DNA of 55,383 nt from an uncultured Phascolarctobacterium sp. (GCF_905212365.1 NZ_CAJMEH010000006.1:1-55383); one strand, 5' to 3'; positions 8,657 through 17,943 are shown, counted from the stretch's first letter. The notes: generated by a model not told the origin, from the sequence alone. Translations and numbers: made by a program.

Positions 8657-8944
8657 AACACAATGATGTGTTGTTGCCAAATTTAATACTCATCAGTAAA
8701 TGCAATGAACGGGAAAATTTACCTGACCCAAGGCTTTCAGAGAGACGGCGCACGGTGCAAGCCGCCACCTTCCAGGCAAAGAAGCTCGCCCGCAAGCAGC
8801 CGCTTTGAACGAAGTAGAAGCGGACGCCCGACAGCGTTAAGTCCCCGAACGAAGGCTTCGGAAAGAATGAAGTAAAAAATTAGGGTGGTACCGCGATTTT
8901 TCGCCCCTATCTGTTATAAAAAAAGCAGATAGGGGCTTTTTATT
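8657..8944 (+). promoter_or_regulatory. T-box riboswitch leader, probably leucine-specific
   Basis: The leader carries the invariant T-box sequence GGGTGGTACCGCG (8883-8895), which pairs with the uncharged tRNA 3' end. An AGAGAG-type Stem I segment and a GGTGCAAGCC segment lie upstream. The T-box is followed by a terminator made of GCCCCTATCTG (8903-8913), CAGATAGGGGC (8926-8936) and a T-run to 8944. A CTC (Leu) triplet at 8785-8787 lies where a specifier loop is expected (GAAG-CTC-GCC), matching the leu genes downstream. T-box identity is certain; the exact specifier is a reading by eye. Confidence 0.9.
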
Positions 8945-8994
8945 AGGTAATAATCAACACCATATCAAAAAGAAAACATTGGAGGTCTTAATCT

Positions 8995-10260
8995 ATGGGT
9001 ATGACAATGACAGAAAAAATCCTTGCGAAGCATGCTCATCGCGACAGCGTCAGCGCTGGCGATTTGCTGGTTTCCCAAGTAGACTTGGTATTAGCCAACG
9101 ATATTACCGGTCCCCCGGCTATCACCGAATTTGAAAAAATCGGCAAGCCGGTATTCGACAAAAATAAAATTGCTCTGGTTCCCGACCATTTTTCTCCCTG
9201 CAAGGATATTAAATCCGCTACCATGTGCAAACGTATGCGCGACTTCGCCCGCAAGCACGAAATCAAAAACTACTTTGAGGTAGGCCGTATGGGCATCGAA
9301 CACGCTTTGCTGCCGGACCAAGGTCTGGTTGCTCCCGGTGAAATCGTTATCGGCGCCGACTCCCACACCTGCACCTACGGCGCGCTGAACGCGCTGAGCA
9401 CCGGCATGGGCCAGACCGATATCGGCTGCGCTATGGCCAGCGGCACCACGTGGTTCAAAGTACCCCAGGCAATTAAGGTCAACCTGACCGGCACGCTGCC
9501 CAGATATGTGCGCGGCAAGGATATTATTCTCACCATTATCGGCATGATCGGCGTTGACGGCGCCCGTTATCAATCCCTGGAATTCTGCGGCGACGGCGTT
9601 GCCCAGCTGTCCATGGCCGACCGTCTGACCATCTGCAACATGGCTATCGAGGCCGGCGGCAAAAACGGCATTTTCCCCGTTGACGAAAAGACCATTGAAT
9701 TTTTGAAGGAACGCGGCGTAACCCGCCCCTGGGAAGCAGTAACTGCCGACGAGGACGCAGAATATGCCCGCGTACTGGATATTAAGCTGGACGAGCTGGT
9801 ACCAGTAGTCGCTTATCCGCATCTGCCGGAAAACACCCATCCGGCCAGCGAAGGCCATAACATTAAAATCGATCAGGTAGTAATCGGCTCCTGCACTAAC
9901 GGCCGTCTGGAGGATTTGGCGCAGGCTGCGGAAATCATCAAAGGCCATAAGGTTTGCGACCATGTGCGCATGATCGTTATCCCCGCTACCCAGGAAATTT
10001 ATCAAAAGGCTATGCGCCTTGGCTATCTCGATACCTTTATCGAAGCCGGAGCAGCCGTTTCCACTCCCACCTGCGGCCCCTGCCTGGGCGGCTACATGGG
10101 TATTCTGGCAGCCGGCGAACGCGCCGTTTCCACCACCAACCGCAATTTCCGCGGCCGCATGGGCCATGTAGACAGCGAGGTTTATCTGGCCAGCCCCTAT
10201 ACCGCTGCTGCCAGCGCAATCACCGGTTATATCACCAGCCCTGAGGAGGTAGTAAAATGA
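8995..10260 (+). CDS. leuC: 3-isopropylmalate dehydratase, large subunit
   Basis: The 421-residue aconitase-family protein isomerises 2- and 3-isopropylmalate in leucine synthesis. The [4Fe-4S] ligand cysteines are visible as GSCTNGR near residue 300 and TPTCGPCLGG near residue 360. DSHTCTYGAL and GMIGVDGARYQ are also family hallmarks. It is of the short HacA/LeuC2 type common in Firmicutes and archaea. The ATG at 8995 has a GGAGGT site 8 nt upstream. It overlaps leuD by ATGA, and both subunits are needed for activity. Expression should rise when tRNA-Leu is uncharged, through the T-box upstream. Confidence 0.95.
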   Translation: MGMTMTEKILAKHAHRDSVSAGDLLVSQVDLVLANDITGPPAITEFEKIGKPVFDKNKIALVPDHFSPCKDIKSATMCKRMRDFARKHEIKNYFEVGRMGIEHALLPDQGLVAPGEIVIGADSHTCTYGALNALSTGMGQTDIGCAMASGTTWFKVPQAIKVNLTGTLPRYVRGKDIILTIIGMIGVDGARYQSLEFCGDGVAQLSMADRLTICNMAIEAGGKNGIFPVDEKTIEFLKERGVTRPWEAVTADEDAEYARVLDIKLDELVPVVAYPHLPENTHPASEGHNIKIDQVVIGSCTNGRLEDLAQAAEIIKGHKVCDHVRMIVIPATQEIYQKAMRLGYLDTFIEAGAAVSTPTCGPCLGGYMGILAAGERAVSTTNRNFRGRMGHVDSEVYLASPYTAAASAITGYITSPEEVVK

Positions 10261-10748
10261 GTAAAGTTTGGCGTTACGGCGACCACGTCGATACGGACGT
10301 AATTATCCCCGCAAGATATTTGAATATCGCAGATTTCACCGAGCTGGCAGAGCACGCTATGGAGGACGCCAAGGAAAATCTAGTAGAAAACTTTGCCGCA
10401 GGCGTTCAGCCCGGCGATTACATTGTGGCAGGCAAAAACTTCGGCTGCGGCTCCTCCCGCGAGCACGCGCCCATGGTTTTAAAGGTTAAAGGCATCAAAT
10501 GCATCGTTGCCGACAGCTTCGCCCGCATCTTCTATCGCAATGCTATCAACATCGGCCTGCCCGTTTTGGAAATCGGCGCTGACGTAGAAAAAATTCAGCC
10601 CGGCGATATCATCGACGTAGATATGAACGCCGGCGAAATTCATATTACCAATAAAAACATCACCATCAAAACTAAACCGCTGCCGGAATTTATTCAAAAA
10701 ATCGCCGACTGCGGCGGTCTCATCAACTATTTAAAAGGAGAGCAGTAA
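10257..10748 (+). CDS. leuD: 3-isopropylmalate dehydratase, small subunit
   Basis: The 163-residue swivel domain of isopropylmalate isomerase partners with LeuC. The conserved core includes DTDVIIPARYL near the N-terminus, FGCGSSREHAP (substrate-binding GSSREHA motif) and ADSFARIFYRNAINIGLP. The length is usual for the LeuD2 type. The start overlaps the leuC stop (ATGA), so translation is coupled and subunits should be made in equal amounts. The last codons carry the AAAGGAG site for leuB. Confidence 0.95.
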   Translation: MSKVWRYGDHVDTDVIIPARYLNIADFTELAEHAMEDAKENLVENFAAGVQPGDYIVAGKNFGCGSSREHAPMVLKVKGIKCIVADSFARIFYRNAINIGLPVLEIGADVEKIQPGDIIDVDMNAGEIHITNKNITIKTKPLPEFIQKIADCGGLINYLKGEQ

Positions 10749-10750
10749 TA

Positions 10751-11824
10751 ATGAAGATTTGCTTACTTCCCGGCGACGGCATCGGCGTAGAAATCGTAGA
10801 CGCCGCAGTAGAGGTACTGGACGCTGCCGCAAAAAAATTCGGCTTTGCTATTGAATATGACAAGCAGCTCATCGGCGGCTGCGCTATCGACGCTACCGGC
10901 GTGCCCCTGCCGGAAGCCACTATCGCTTCCGCTAAAGCTGCGGACGCAGTGCTGCTGGGCGCCGTGGGCGGCCCCAAATGGGATAACGTAGAACCCTCCA
11001 TCCGTCCGGAAAAAGGCCTGCTGGGCATCCGCAAGGCGCTGGGCTTATACTGCAACCTGCGCCCCATGACCGTTTCCAAATTCACCGCCCATTTATCCCC
11101 GCTGAAAACGGAACGTGCCGAAGGCGCAGACCTGCTCATCGTGCGCGAGCTGACCGGCGGTATTTACTTCGGCGAGCATAACGAGGCTCACCTCAACGCC
11201 GACGGCATTGAAGAAGCCAGCGACGTAGAGCTGTACACCCGTCCGGAAATCGAGCGCATTGCCCGCTTTGCCTTTGAGGCCGCTAAAAAGCGCCGCGGCA
11301 AAGTAACCAGCGTCGATAAAGCCAACGTGCTGGGCTCCAGCCGTATGTGGCGCAAAATCGTCGCTGAAATGCAGGCTAAAGATTATCCGGAAGTAGAACT
11401 GAACAATTTCTATGTGGATAACTGCGCTATGCAGCTGGTACTCAACCCCAGACAATTCGACGTTATTCTGACCAATAATATTTTCGGCGATATTTTAAGC
11501 GATGAAGCCAGCACCATCGCAGGCAGCATCGGCCTGCTGCCCAGCGCTTCCTTAGGCGACGGCACCGGCATGTACGAGCCCATTCACGGCAGCGCTCCGG
11601 ACATTGCCGGTCAAGGTATTGCCAACCCGCTGGCTACCATTCTCAGCGTCGCTATGATGCTGCGTTATTCCCTCAACCAAAGCGCCGCAGCCGACGCTAT
11701 CGAAGCCGCTGTGGACGCAGTAATGGAACAGGGCTATCGCACTCCCGACCTGTATGCCGAAGGCTTGAAGAAGGTTTCCACCTCTGAAATGGGCCGCCTT
11801 GTTGCCCAAGAGCTGTTGAAATAA
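10751..11824 (+). CDS. leuB: 3-isopropylmalate dehydrogenase
   Basis: The 357-residue NAD-dependent beta-decarboxylating dehydrogenase converts 3-isopropylmalate to 2-ketoisocaproate. Visible family motifs are LPGDGIGVEIV at the N-terminus, the RELTGGIYFGEH loop, the catalytic-region VDKANVLGSSRMWR, and GSIGLLPSASLGDGTGMYEPIHGSAPDIAG in shorter adjoining blocks that bind metal and NAD. It lies 2 nt after leuD with AAGGAG upstream. leuA (isopropylmalate synthase) is not in the window and must lie elsewhere. Confidence 0.95.
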   Translation: MKICLLPGDGIGVEIVDAAVEVLDAAAKKFGFAIEYDKQLIGGCAIDATGVPLPEATIASAKAADAVLLGAVGGPKWDNVEPSIRPEKGLLGIRKALGLYCNLRPMTVSKFTAHLSPLKTERAEGADLLIVRELTGGIYFGEHNEAHLNADGIEEASDVELYTRPEIERIARFAFEAAKKRRGKVTSVDKANVLGSSRMWRKIVAEMQAKDYPEVELNNFYVDNCAMQLVLNPRQFDVILTNNIFGDILSDEASTIAGSIGLLPSASLGDGTGMYEPIHGSAPDIAGQGIANPLATILSVAMMLRYSLNQSAAADAIEAAVDAVMEQGYRTPDLYAEGLKKVSTSEMGRLVAQELLK

Positions 11825-12537
11825 TGGCTTCGTCCCCTCGCAGCCGCGCCTTCCTCGAAGGTCTCCACGACGGTATTCCCATTGGCCTCGGCTATTTCGC
11901 CGTGGCCTTTTCCCTTGGCATCATTTGCCGCAGCAGCGGCCTCAGCGTTCTGCAGGGCTTCTTAGCCAGCCTGCTCAACAACACCTCCGCCGGTGAATTT
12001 GCGGCGATTACGCTCATCGGCGCAGGCGCAGGCTATGTGGAAATCGCTTTGGTGACGCTTATCGCCAACGCGCGCTATCTGCTCATGAGCTGCGCTTTAA
12101 GCCAGCGCTTTGCAGAAGGTACGCCCTTTGTGCATCGTTTAGGCGTCGCCTTCGCCGTCACGGACGAGCTGTTCGGCATCGCCATTGCCCGCCCCGGCAT
12201 GCTTAACCCTTGGTACTATTACGGCGCTATGGCCGTAGCCATCCCCGGCTGGTCCAGCGGTACGGCGCTGGGCATTATTGCTGGCAGCGAGCTGCCTGCG
12301 CGTCTGGTAAGCGCTCTCAGCGTAGCCCTCTACGGCATGTTTTTGGCAGTCATCATTCCCCCGGCCCGCCAAAGCCGCGTCATTCTGACGGTCGTAGCAG
12401 TCAGCTTTGCCGCCAGCCTTATCGCCAACTATTGGCCGCTTTTAGCAGCTCTGTCCGGCGGCACGCGCACCATTCTGCTGACCGTCGCCATTTCTGCGGC
12501 GGCGGCGCTGCTCCATCCGGTGCGGCAGGAGGTGTAG
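11824..12537 (+). CDS. azlC: Branched-chain amino acid exporter subunit AzlC
   Basis: The 237-residue membrane protein has the AzlC opening pattern (FLEGLHDGIPIGLGYFAVAF), about eight hydrophobic helices, and the inner motif LLNNTSAGEFAAITLI. AzlC with AzlD forms a two-subunit exporter for branched-chain amino acids and analogues. Its start codon overlaps the leuB stop by one base and has no strong ribosome site of its own, which points to coupling. Sitting in a leucine-responsive operon, it may vent overflow or exchange leucine or precursors; that is inference. Confidence 0.9.
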   Translation: MASSPRSRAFLEGLHDGIPIGLGYFAVAFSLGIICRSSGLSVLQGFLASLLNNTSAGEFAAITLIGAGAGYVEIALVTLIANARYLLMSCALSQRFAEGTPFVHRLGVAFAVTDELFGIAIARPGMLNPWYYYGAMAVAIPGWSSGTALGIIAGSELPARLVSALSVALYGMFLAVIIPPARQSRVILTVVAVSFAASLIANYWPLLAALSGGTRTILLTVAISAAAALLHPVRQEV

Positions 12538-12538
12538 C

Positions 12539-12850
12539 ATGCAGGGCAATATTTATGTGCATATAGCCATCATGACCCTTGTGACCTACGCCATCCGCGT
12601 ACTGCCGCTGACGCTGATCCGCAGGGAAATCAAAAACCCCTTTATCCGTTCCTTTTTATATTATGTCCCTTATGTAACGCTGGCCGTGATGACCTTTCCC
12701 GCCATCGTTTACGATACTCAAAACCCCCTGTCCGGCGCTTTAGCTCTGGCAACAGGCATTGCCGCTGCCTGGCGGGGTCTGAGCCTGTTCCACGTAGCCT
12801 GCTGCTGCTGCGCCGTCGTCTTTGCGGCGGAGCTGGCGCTGGTTCCGTAA
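12539..12850 (+). CDS. azlD: Branched-chain amino acid exporter subunit AzlD
   Basis: The 103-residue protein has about four helices and the usual AzlD features: MTLVTYAIRVLPLTLI at the N-terminus and the FIRSFLYYVPYVTLAVMTFP block. It begins right after the azlC stop, with GGAGG within the azlC end, and it is the last gene of the leu operon. It is the small partner of AzlC. Confidence 0.88.
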   Translation: MQGNIYVHIAIMTLVTYAIRVLPLTLIRREIKNPFIRSFLYYVPYVTLAVMTFPAIVYDTQNPLSGALALATGIAAAWRGLSLFHVACCCCAVVFAAELALVP

Positions 12851-12895
12851 AGCAGCAAAACACATTAAAATTGTTTACAATCCACACTAAGCTCA

Positions 12896-12944
12896 AGAGG
12901 ACTGCCGCACAGCGCCAAAACGCTTCTGCAGCAGTCCTCTTTTT
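12896..12944 (+). terminator. Intrinsic terminator of the leu operon
   Basis: AGAGGACTGC (12896-12905) pairs with GCAGTCCTCT (12931-12940), followed by TTTTA. It sits between convergent azlD and yitT and ends the plus-strand transcript. Confidence 0.85.
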
Positions 12945-12952
12945 ATTATCCT

Positions 12953-13876
12953 TTAATTTTTCTGCGCCTTTTTCTCCTGCGCACATTCTTCCCCGGCAAA
13001 TTGGGGACGCGGGCAGTTAGACCCCGAAGGCTTCAAGGTAAAGCCGCGGCCAAAAACGTCGTTGACGTCGTTAATAATCATAAAGGCGTCCGGGTCTATC
13101 TCCCGGCAGATAGAGCGAATCTTCGCCAGCTGGGTCAGCTTAATCACCACAAACAAAATCTCCCGATGCTGATGGGTAAAGGCGCCTTCGCCGTGCAGAT
13201 AGGTAACGCCGCGCCCCACCACCTTGATGATTTCCTCGGCAATTTCATAATGACGGTTGCTGATAATGATAACATTCTTTTTATAATCAAAGCCCGTAGT
13301 AAAGGCGTTACAGGTTTTGGTCATAATAAAGAAGGTCAGCAGGGTGTACAGCACGGGCTCAATACCAAAGAAGGACACGCTGGCAACCAGCAGGCATAAA
13401 TTAAATAAAAAGCCCGTCGTACTGATGCTGATGGAATAATTCTTCTGGATGATAGCGCCGATAATATCCGTACCGCCGCTGCTGCCGCCTACGCGGTACA
13501 TACAGGCCGCGCCGATACCGTAAAGCACGCCGCCGGCAATGCAGGCCAGCAGCTTATCATGCACCACCGTATATGAGGACAGAAAATGGAAAAAGTCCAG
13601 CGAAGCGGAAAACATTACGATACCAAACAACGCGCTGATGGTATACTGGCGGTCCATGAATTTATAGGCCAGGAAAAACAGCGGCACATTGCAAATCAGG
13701 CTGGTGGCGCCCATGGGCAGCCCGCCGATATAATAGGCCAGCACCGCTACGCCGCCGATACCGCCGCTGAGCATTTTATTAGGCATATAAAATACGTTCA
13801 GCGCCACGCCCATAATAACGCAGGCCAGCGTAACCATAAAATATTGATAAGCTATTTTTTTCAGATTTGTCGACAT
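12953..13876 (-). CDS. YitT family membrane protein
   Basis: The chosen ATG at 13876 follows AAGGAG; an upstream in-frame extension is unlikely to be translated. The 307-residue protein has five or six hydrophobic helices with glycine-rich motifs (MLSGGIGGVAVLAYYIGGLP, RVGGSSGGTDIIG), then a C-terminal DUF2179 domain (about residues 215-290). The domain ends in a DPDAFMIINDVNDVFG-type segment. YitT proteins are widespread in Firmicutes and their substrate is not established. It is a single gene, convergent with the leu operon. Confidence 0.85.
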   Translation of the reverse strand: MSTNLKKIAYQYFMVTLACVIMGVALNVFYMPNKMLSGGIGGVAVLAYYIGGLPMGATSLICNVPLFFLAYKFMDRQYTISALFGIVMFSASLDFFHFLSSYTVVHDKLLACIAGGVLYGIGAACMYRVGGSSGGTDIIGAIIQKNYSISISTTGFLFNLCLLVASVSFFGIEPVLYTLLTFFIMTKTCNAFTTGFDYKKNVIIISNRHYEIAEEIIKVVGRGVTYLHGEGAFTHQHREILFVVIKLTQLAKIRSICREIDPDAFMIINDVNDVFGRGFTLKPSGSNCPRPQFAGEECAQEKKAQKN

Positions 13877-14040
13877 AAGCTTCTCCTTAAATTCTTTACT
13901 TCCTAGTATAGTAAACATTTTTTGCCAAAAAAGCAACCGGCAGATAAAGAATTTTTTCATGATTTTACATAAGCCGCGATGCTCAAAACATTACAGCTGT
14001 AACAGCCGGCGCATTTCTTACTAATAATATCTAAAAAAAC

Positions 14041-14082
14041 TTGCGGTGAAGGCTAAAGCAGTATAAAATAATACTGTATACA
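14041..14082 (+). promoter_or_regulatory. Probable ispE-gntR promoter with palindromic operator
   Basis: TTGCGG (14041-14046), a 17-nt spacer and TAAAAT (14064-14069) would start transcription near 14076. The perfect palindrome TGTATACA (14075-14082) sits on that start point, a typical repressor position. GTATAC-centred palindromes are typical of FadR/GntR-type sites, and a GntR gene is second in this operon, so autoregulation is plausible. The same CTGTATACA recurs at 41054 and 47707. Confidence 0.5.
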
Positions 14083-14103
14083 CTTATGGGCAGGTGAGCT
14101 TAG

Positions 14104-14973
14104 ATGAAAACGATAACTGAAACAGCTTATGCTAAAATAAATCTCGGCTTGGACATTATCGGCAAGCGCTCCGACGGCTATCACGAGGTCAGCATGATTA
14201 TGCAGAGCGTCGGCCTGAGTGACGAGGTCGTCATCAGCGCTGGGCAAAACAACGAAGCCATTACCGTAACAACGGATATGGCAGGCCTCAGCTGCGGCCC
14301 CGATAATCTGGCTTACAAAGCGGCAGAGCTTTTAGCCAAACATGCCGGTATCAAGCCCCATGTTCACATTGCCCTGAAGAAAAAAATCTTTTTAGCCGCA
14401 GGACTGGCAGGCGGCAGCAGCGACGCGGCGGCTGTGCTGCGCGGTCTCAACAAATACTGGCGGCTAAAGCTGAACGCAGACGAATTGAAACGGCTGGCAG
14501 CCCAATTAGGCAGCGATATACCCTTCTGCATAGAAGGCGGCACGGCGCTGGCTACAGGCCGCGGCGAAATCCTGACGCAGCTGGACGAGCTGCCCCCGGC
14601 CGTGGTAGTACTGGCCAAGCCCAAAGGCTTGGAGGTTTCTACCGCCTGGGTCTACCAGCATTATAACAAAGGCCGCGTAGTGCATGCACCCTGCATTTGG
14701 CAGCTGCAAGCCCGTTTGCAGGACGGAGCCCGCGCCTTAGTTCCCTATATGGGCAACGTACTGGAAACGGTAACTATTCCGGCGCACCCGGTCATCGCTT
14801 CCATTAAAGCCGCTATGCTCAGCGCCGGCGCTTATTACGCGCTGATGAGCGGCAGCGGCCCCACAGTTTTCGCCCTGGCCCCCGACCAAAAAACGGCGGC
14901 CAATATCACGGCGGCCTTAGCCGACTTTTCCGTAGAAACAGCCATTACTACTACCGTAGGGAGGATAAAATAA
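14104..14973 (+). CDS. ispE: 4-diphosphocytidyl-2-C-methyl-D-erythritol kinase
   Basis: The 289-residue GHMP kinase phosphorylates CDP-methylerythritol in the MEP route to isoprenoid precursors. Motif 1 is seen as AYAKINLGLDIIGKRSDGYH. The ATP-binding motif 2 is LAAGLAGGSSDAAAVLRGLN, and motif 3 is MSGSGPTVFAL near the C-terminus. An AGGTGA site precedes the ATG at 14104. It heads a run of co-directional genes (regulator, nucleotidyltransferase, glmU) that are spaced by only 2-28 nt. Confidence 0.95.
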   Translation: MKTITETAYAKINLGLDIIGKRSDGYHEVSMIMQSVGLSDEVVISAGQNNEAITVTTDMAGLSCGPDNLAYKAAELLAKHAGIKPHVHIALKKKIFLAAGLAGGSSDAAAVLRGLNKYWRLKLNADELKRLAAQLGSDIPFCIEGGTALATGRGEILTQLDELPPAVVVLAKPKGLEVSTAWVYQHYNKGRVVHAPCIWQLQARLQDGARALVPYMGNVLETVTIPAHPVIASIKAAMLSAGAYYALMSGSGPTVFALAPDQKTAANITAALADFSVETAITTTVGRIK

Positions 14974-14975
14974 TT

Positions 14976-15665
14976 ATGTCTGGACATTTACAGCCAATAC
15001 GACTTGACAGCTACAAGCCCTTGCGCGAGCTGGTATGTGAAAATATCCGTCAAGCCATCATCGACGGCACCTTTAGTCCCGGTGAACGATTGATGGAAAT
15101 TCAGCTGGCCGACGAAATGGGCGTCAGCCGTACTCCCGTGCGCGAGGCTATCCGCAAGCTGGAGCTGGAGGGCTTTGTGGTAATGATTCCCCGCCGCGGC
15201 ACCTATGTAGCGGATATTTCCATTAAGGATATTACCGAAATTTACGAGGTACGCACCTGCCTGGACGTACTGGCCGCAGGCCTGGCTGCCGAGCGCATTA
15301 CCGACGAGGAGCTGGAAACTCTCAATGTTTATCTGCATGAAATCAGCCAGCACGTCGCCAATATGGATATCGACAAAATCGTTGAAATAGACACAGCCTT
15401 TCACGACGTTTTATATACCGCTAGCCGCAACGAACGGCTGCGCAGCATCATCAACAATCTGCGCGAGCAGCTGACAGGCATCCGCGGCCGCACCATGAGC
15501 TATCCCGGACGTCTGGTGGAAACCATGGACGAACACCGTTATCTGGTAGACGCCATTGCCGCCCGCGACGTAGAACGCGCTCAGCACGCCGCCCGCATTC
15601 ACATTGAAAACGCCGAGCATACGCTGATGCGTTCGCTAGCTGAGCACGGCAATAAGAAGGCGTAA
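14976..15665 (+). CDS. GntR family transcriptional regulator (FCD type)
   Basis: The 229-residue protein has an N-terminal winged helix-turn-helix, with PLRELVCENIRQAIIDG and MGVSRTPVREAIRKLELEG as the recognition region. An FCD ligand-binding domain follows, where D/H residues (FHDVLY near residue 147, EHRYLVDAI near 190, H near 212) may hold a metal. Such proteins usually repress genes for organic acids or amino acids and lose DNA contact on ligand binding. It starts 2 nt after ispE. Candidate sites are the TGTATACA palindromes at 14075, 41055 and 47708; this link is inference. Confidence 0.9.
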   Translation: MSGHLQPIRLDSYKPLRELVCENIRQAIIDGTFSPGERLMEIQLADEMGVSRTPVREAIRKLELEGFVVMIPRRGTYVADISIKDITEIYEVRTCLDVLAAGLAAERITDEELETLNVYLHEISQHVANMDIDKIVEIDTAFHDVLYTASRNERLRSIINNLREQLTGIRGRTMSYPGRLVETMDEHRYLVDAIAARDVERAQHAARIHIENAEHTLMRSLAEHGNKKA

Positions 15666-15667
15666 GC

Positions 15668-16438
15668 ATGCAGCAATACGACGCCTTTATTGCAGCCGGG
15701 GGAAGCAGCCCCTGGCTGCAGGATATCTGCGGCACGCCATACCGCTGCCTGGCAGTTATTGGCGGCCGCCGTCTTATCGATTATATTACCGACGCCTTAC
15801 TTGGCAGCGGCCGTATACACCGCATCGTAGTCGCCGCTGCACCGGAGGCTCTGGCTCAGCTGGAGGGTACGCTGCCAGCCAGCGTCAGCCTGTGTCCCGC
15901 AGCGCCTACGTTATCAGTTACAGCCTGCGACGCGGTGCAGTATTTTGGCGAAAGCTGCAGCCCTAAAATTTTAGGAGTCTGCGACGATATTCCGCTGCTG
16001 ACGGCGGCAGGAGTGCAGGATTTTTTAAGCCAATGCGAAGCTTATCCGAACGGTCAGGTTTATTATCCCATTATTCCTCAAGCCGCCTGTCTGGAGCAAT
16101 TTCCTCACGCTCAGCGCACCTACGGCAGACTTCGGGACGGCGCGTTTACCGGCGGCAATATGATGCTTATTGATAAAGCCGTCATACCACTGGCACGGGT
16201 CAAGGCCGACGAAATCTTTGCCCTGCGCAAATCGCCTCTGCGCCTGGCTAACTGGCTGGGCTGGAGCTTTATCTTTAAAGCGCTGCTGCACCGGCTGACT
16301 ATTGAAGAAGCAGAACAGCGCTTCAGCAAAATTATGGACATGACCAGTAAGGCCGTCATTACCAGCCACGCCGGTATCGGTATGGATATAGACAAGCCAG
16401 CTGATTTACGCTTGGCAGGAAAATATTTAGCAAAATAA
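15668..16438 (+). CDS. Nucleotidyltransferase family protein (MobA-like NTP transferase fold)
   Basis: The 256-residue protein has an NTP-transferase-like N-terminus (DAFIAAGGSSPWLQ, a divergent form of the usual AAGxGxRM loop). GVCDDIPLLTAAG supplies the metal-binding D-x-P region, and a GMDIDKPADL motif lies near the C-terminus, as in MobA/IspD-like enzymes. The usual Lys/Arg of the loop is not clear, so catalysis is uncertain. It lies between a GntR gene and glmU with a 2-nt gap. It may make a nucleotide-sugar, but the substrate is not readable. Confidence 0.65.
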   Translation: MQQYDAFIAAGGSSPWLQDICGTPYRCLAVIGGRRLIDYITDALLGSGRIHRIVVAAAPEALAQLEGTLPASVSLCPAAPTLSVTACDAVQYFGESCSPKILGVCDDIPLLTAAGVQDFLSQCEAYPNGQVYYPIIPQAACLEQFPHAQRTYGRLRDGAFTGGNMMLIDKAVIPLARVKADEIFALRKSPLRLANWLGWSFIFKALLHRLTIEEAEQRFSKIMDMTSKAVITSHAGIGMDIDKPADLRLAGKYLAK

Positions 16439-16465
16439 ATTCCGTATAGGGAGAGGAGAATAGAT

Positions 16466-17836
16466 ATGTCTGATTTAGTTGCCGTTATTCTTGCCGCAGG
16501 CAAAGGCACCCGCATGCGCAGCAAATACCCCAAGGTGCTGCACAAGGTAGGCGGCAAGCCCATGCTGCAGCACGTTATCGACGCGGCCACCGCTGCAGGC
16601 TGCACGGAAAAGGTTGTTATCGTAGGCCATGAGGCCGAATTAGTAGAAGAAATGGTAGGCGCACAGGGCAAAATCGCTTTGCAGGCTCAACAGCTGGGCA
16701 CCGGCCACGCCGTTATGCAGACAGCCGAAGCGCTCAATGGCTTTACCGGTACGGCGCTTATTTTATGCGGCGATACGCCGCTTTTAGAGGGCGAAGAGCT
16801 GAAGCGCTTTTGCCAGGCGCATAAGGAATCCGGCGCGGCAGCCACCGTGCTCACCGCCGTTATGGACGACCCCTTTGGCTACGGCCGCATTATCCGCGAC
16901 GAGCAGGGCAATGTGCAAGGCATCGTGGAACAGAAGGACGCTACGGAAGCGCAGAAGGCCATTAAGGAAATCAACACCGGCATCTACTGCATGGAATGCC
17001 CGCTGATGTTCGACGTGCTGTCGACCTTAACCAACGACAACGCGCAGGGAGAATACTACCTGACAGACGTACTGGCTAAGCTTAATCAGGCAGGTCAAAA
17101 GGTGGGCGGCGTCAGCACTGCCGACAGCGATATGGTTATGGGCATCAATTCCCGCAAACAGTTGGCCACCGCCGAAGGCGTAATGCGCCAGCGTATTTTA
17201 GACAAGCTGATGGACGCAGGCGTAACCATTATGGACCCGGCCAGCACCTTTATTGAAGCCAGCGTAAAAATCGGCCGCGACACTGTAATTTATCCCTACA
17301 CCTGGCTGGAAGGCAGCACGGAAATCGGCGAGGACTGCGAAATCGGCCCCAGCTCCCGTCTGACCAATGTTAAGGTGGGCGACGATAACCATCTGCAATT
17401 TATTTACGCCCACGACTGCGAGGTTAAGAGCCACGTTACCGCCGGGCCTTACGTACACCTGCGCCCCGATACGGTTATCAGAGACCATGTAAAAATCGGC
17501 AATTACGTAGAAGTAAAAAATTCCAACGTCGGCGAAGGCAGCAAGCTGCCGCATCTTACCTACATCGGCGACAGCGATATCGGCAGCGGCGTCAATATGG
17601 GCTGCGGCTGCATCACCGTCAACTATGACGGCAAGAAGAAGCATCGTACAGTAGTCGGCGACAACGCCTTCGTCGGCTGCAACACCAATTTAGTTGCGCC
17701 CGTCACCGTAGCCGCCAACACCTACATCGGCGCAGGCAGCACTATCACCAAGGAAGTGCCCGAAAACGCATTAGGCATCGCCCGCGCCCGGCAAAAAAAT
17801 ATCGAAGGCTGGGCCGAAAAATACAGAAACAGTTAA
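16466..17836 (+). CDS. glmU: Bifunctional UDP-GlcNAc pyrophosphorylase / GlcN-1-P acetyltransferase
   Basis: The 456-residue protein has an N-terminal uridylyltransferase domain (AVILAAGKGTRMRSKYPKVL; LCGDTPLL; EQKDAT). From about residue 250 a left-handed beta-helix of hexapeptide repeats follows, with the acetyltransferase motifs HLRPDTVI, NYVEVKNS and NYDGKKKHRT. It makes UDP-GlcNAc for peptidoglycan and LPS. The ATG has an AGGGAGAGGAG site. The length matches the family. It is the last gene before the prs promoter. Confidence 0.96.
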   Translation: MSDLVAVILAAGKGTRMRSKYPKVLHKVGGKPMLQHVIDAATAAGCTEKVVIVGHEAELVEEMVGAQGKIALQAQQLGTGHAVMQTAEALNGFTGTALILCGDTPLLEGEELKRFCQAHKESGAAATVLTAVMDDPFGYGRIIRDEQGNVQGIVEQKDATEAQKAIKEINTGIYCMECPLMFDVLSTLTNDNAQGEYYLTDVLAKLNQAGQKVGGVSTADSDMVMGINSRKQLATAEGVMRQRILDKLMDAGVTIMDPASTFIEASVKIGRDTVIYPYTWLEGSTEIGEDCEIGPSSRLTNVKVGDDNHLQFIYAHDCEVKSHVTAGPYVHLRPDTVIRDHVKIGNYVEVKNSNVGEGSKLPHLTYIGDSDIGSGVNMGCGCITVNYDGKKKHRTVVGDNAFVGCNTNLVAPVTVAANTYIGAGSTITKEVPENALGIARARQKNIEGWAEKYRNS

Positions 17837-17852
17837 AAGCGTTACAAAAAAC

Positions 17853-17882
17853 TTGTTAAAAGGCAGGCTTTTAGTGTATAAT
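17853..17882 (+). promoter_or_regulatory. Promoter of prs
   Basis: TTGTTA (17853-17858), an 18-nt spacer and TATAAT (17877-17882), ahead of the prs start codon at 17944. No terminator is seen after glmU, so prs may also receive read-through. Confidence 0.65.
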
Positions 17883-17943
17883 TGATGCTAGACAAAGCCT
17901 TTCGCACTACAAGAACAGCAAGGCGATTTTGGAGGGATTGGAA

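Noticed and set aside
9091..10167. Long minus-strand open frame inside leuC
   Set aside because: It is a shadow caused by GC-rich third positions. leuC is unmistakable and the antisense product is Ala/Gly-rich without motifs.
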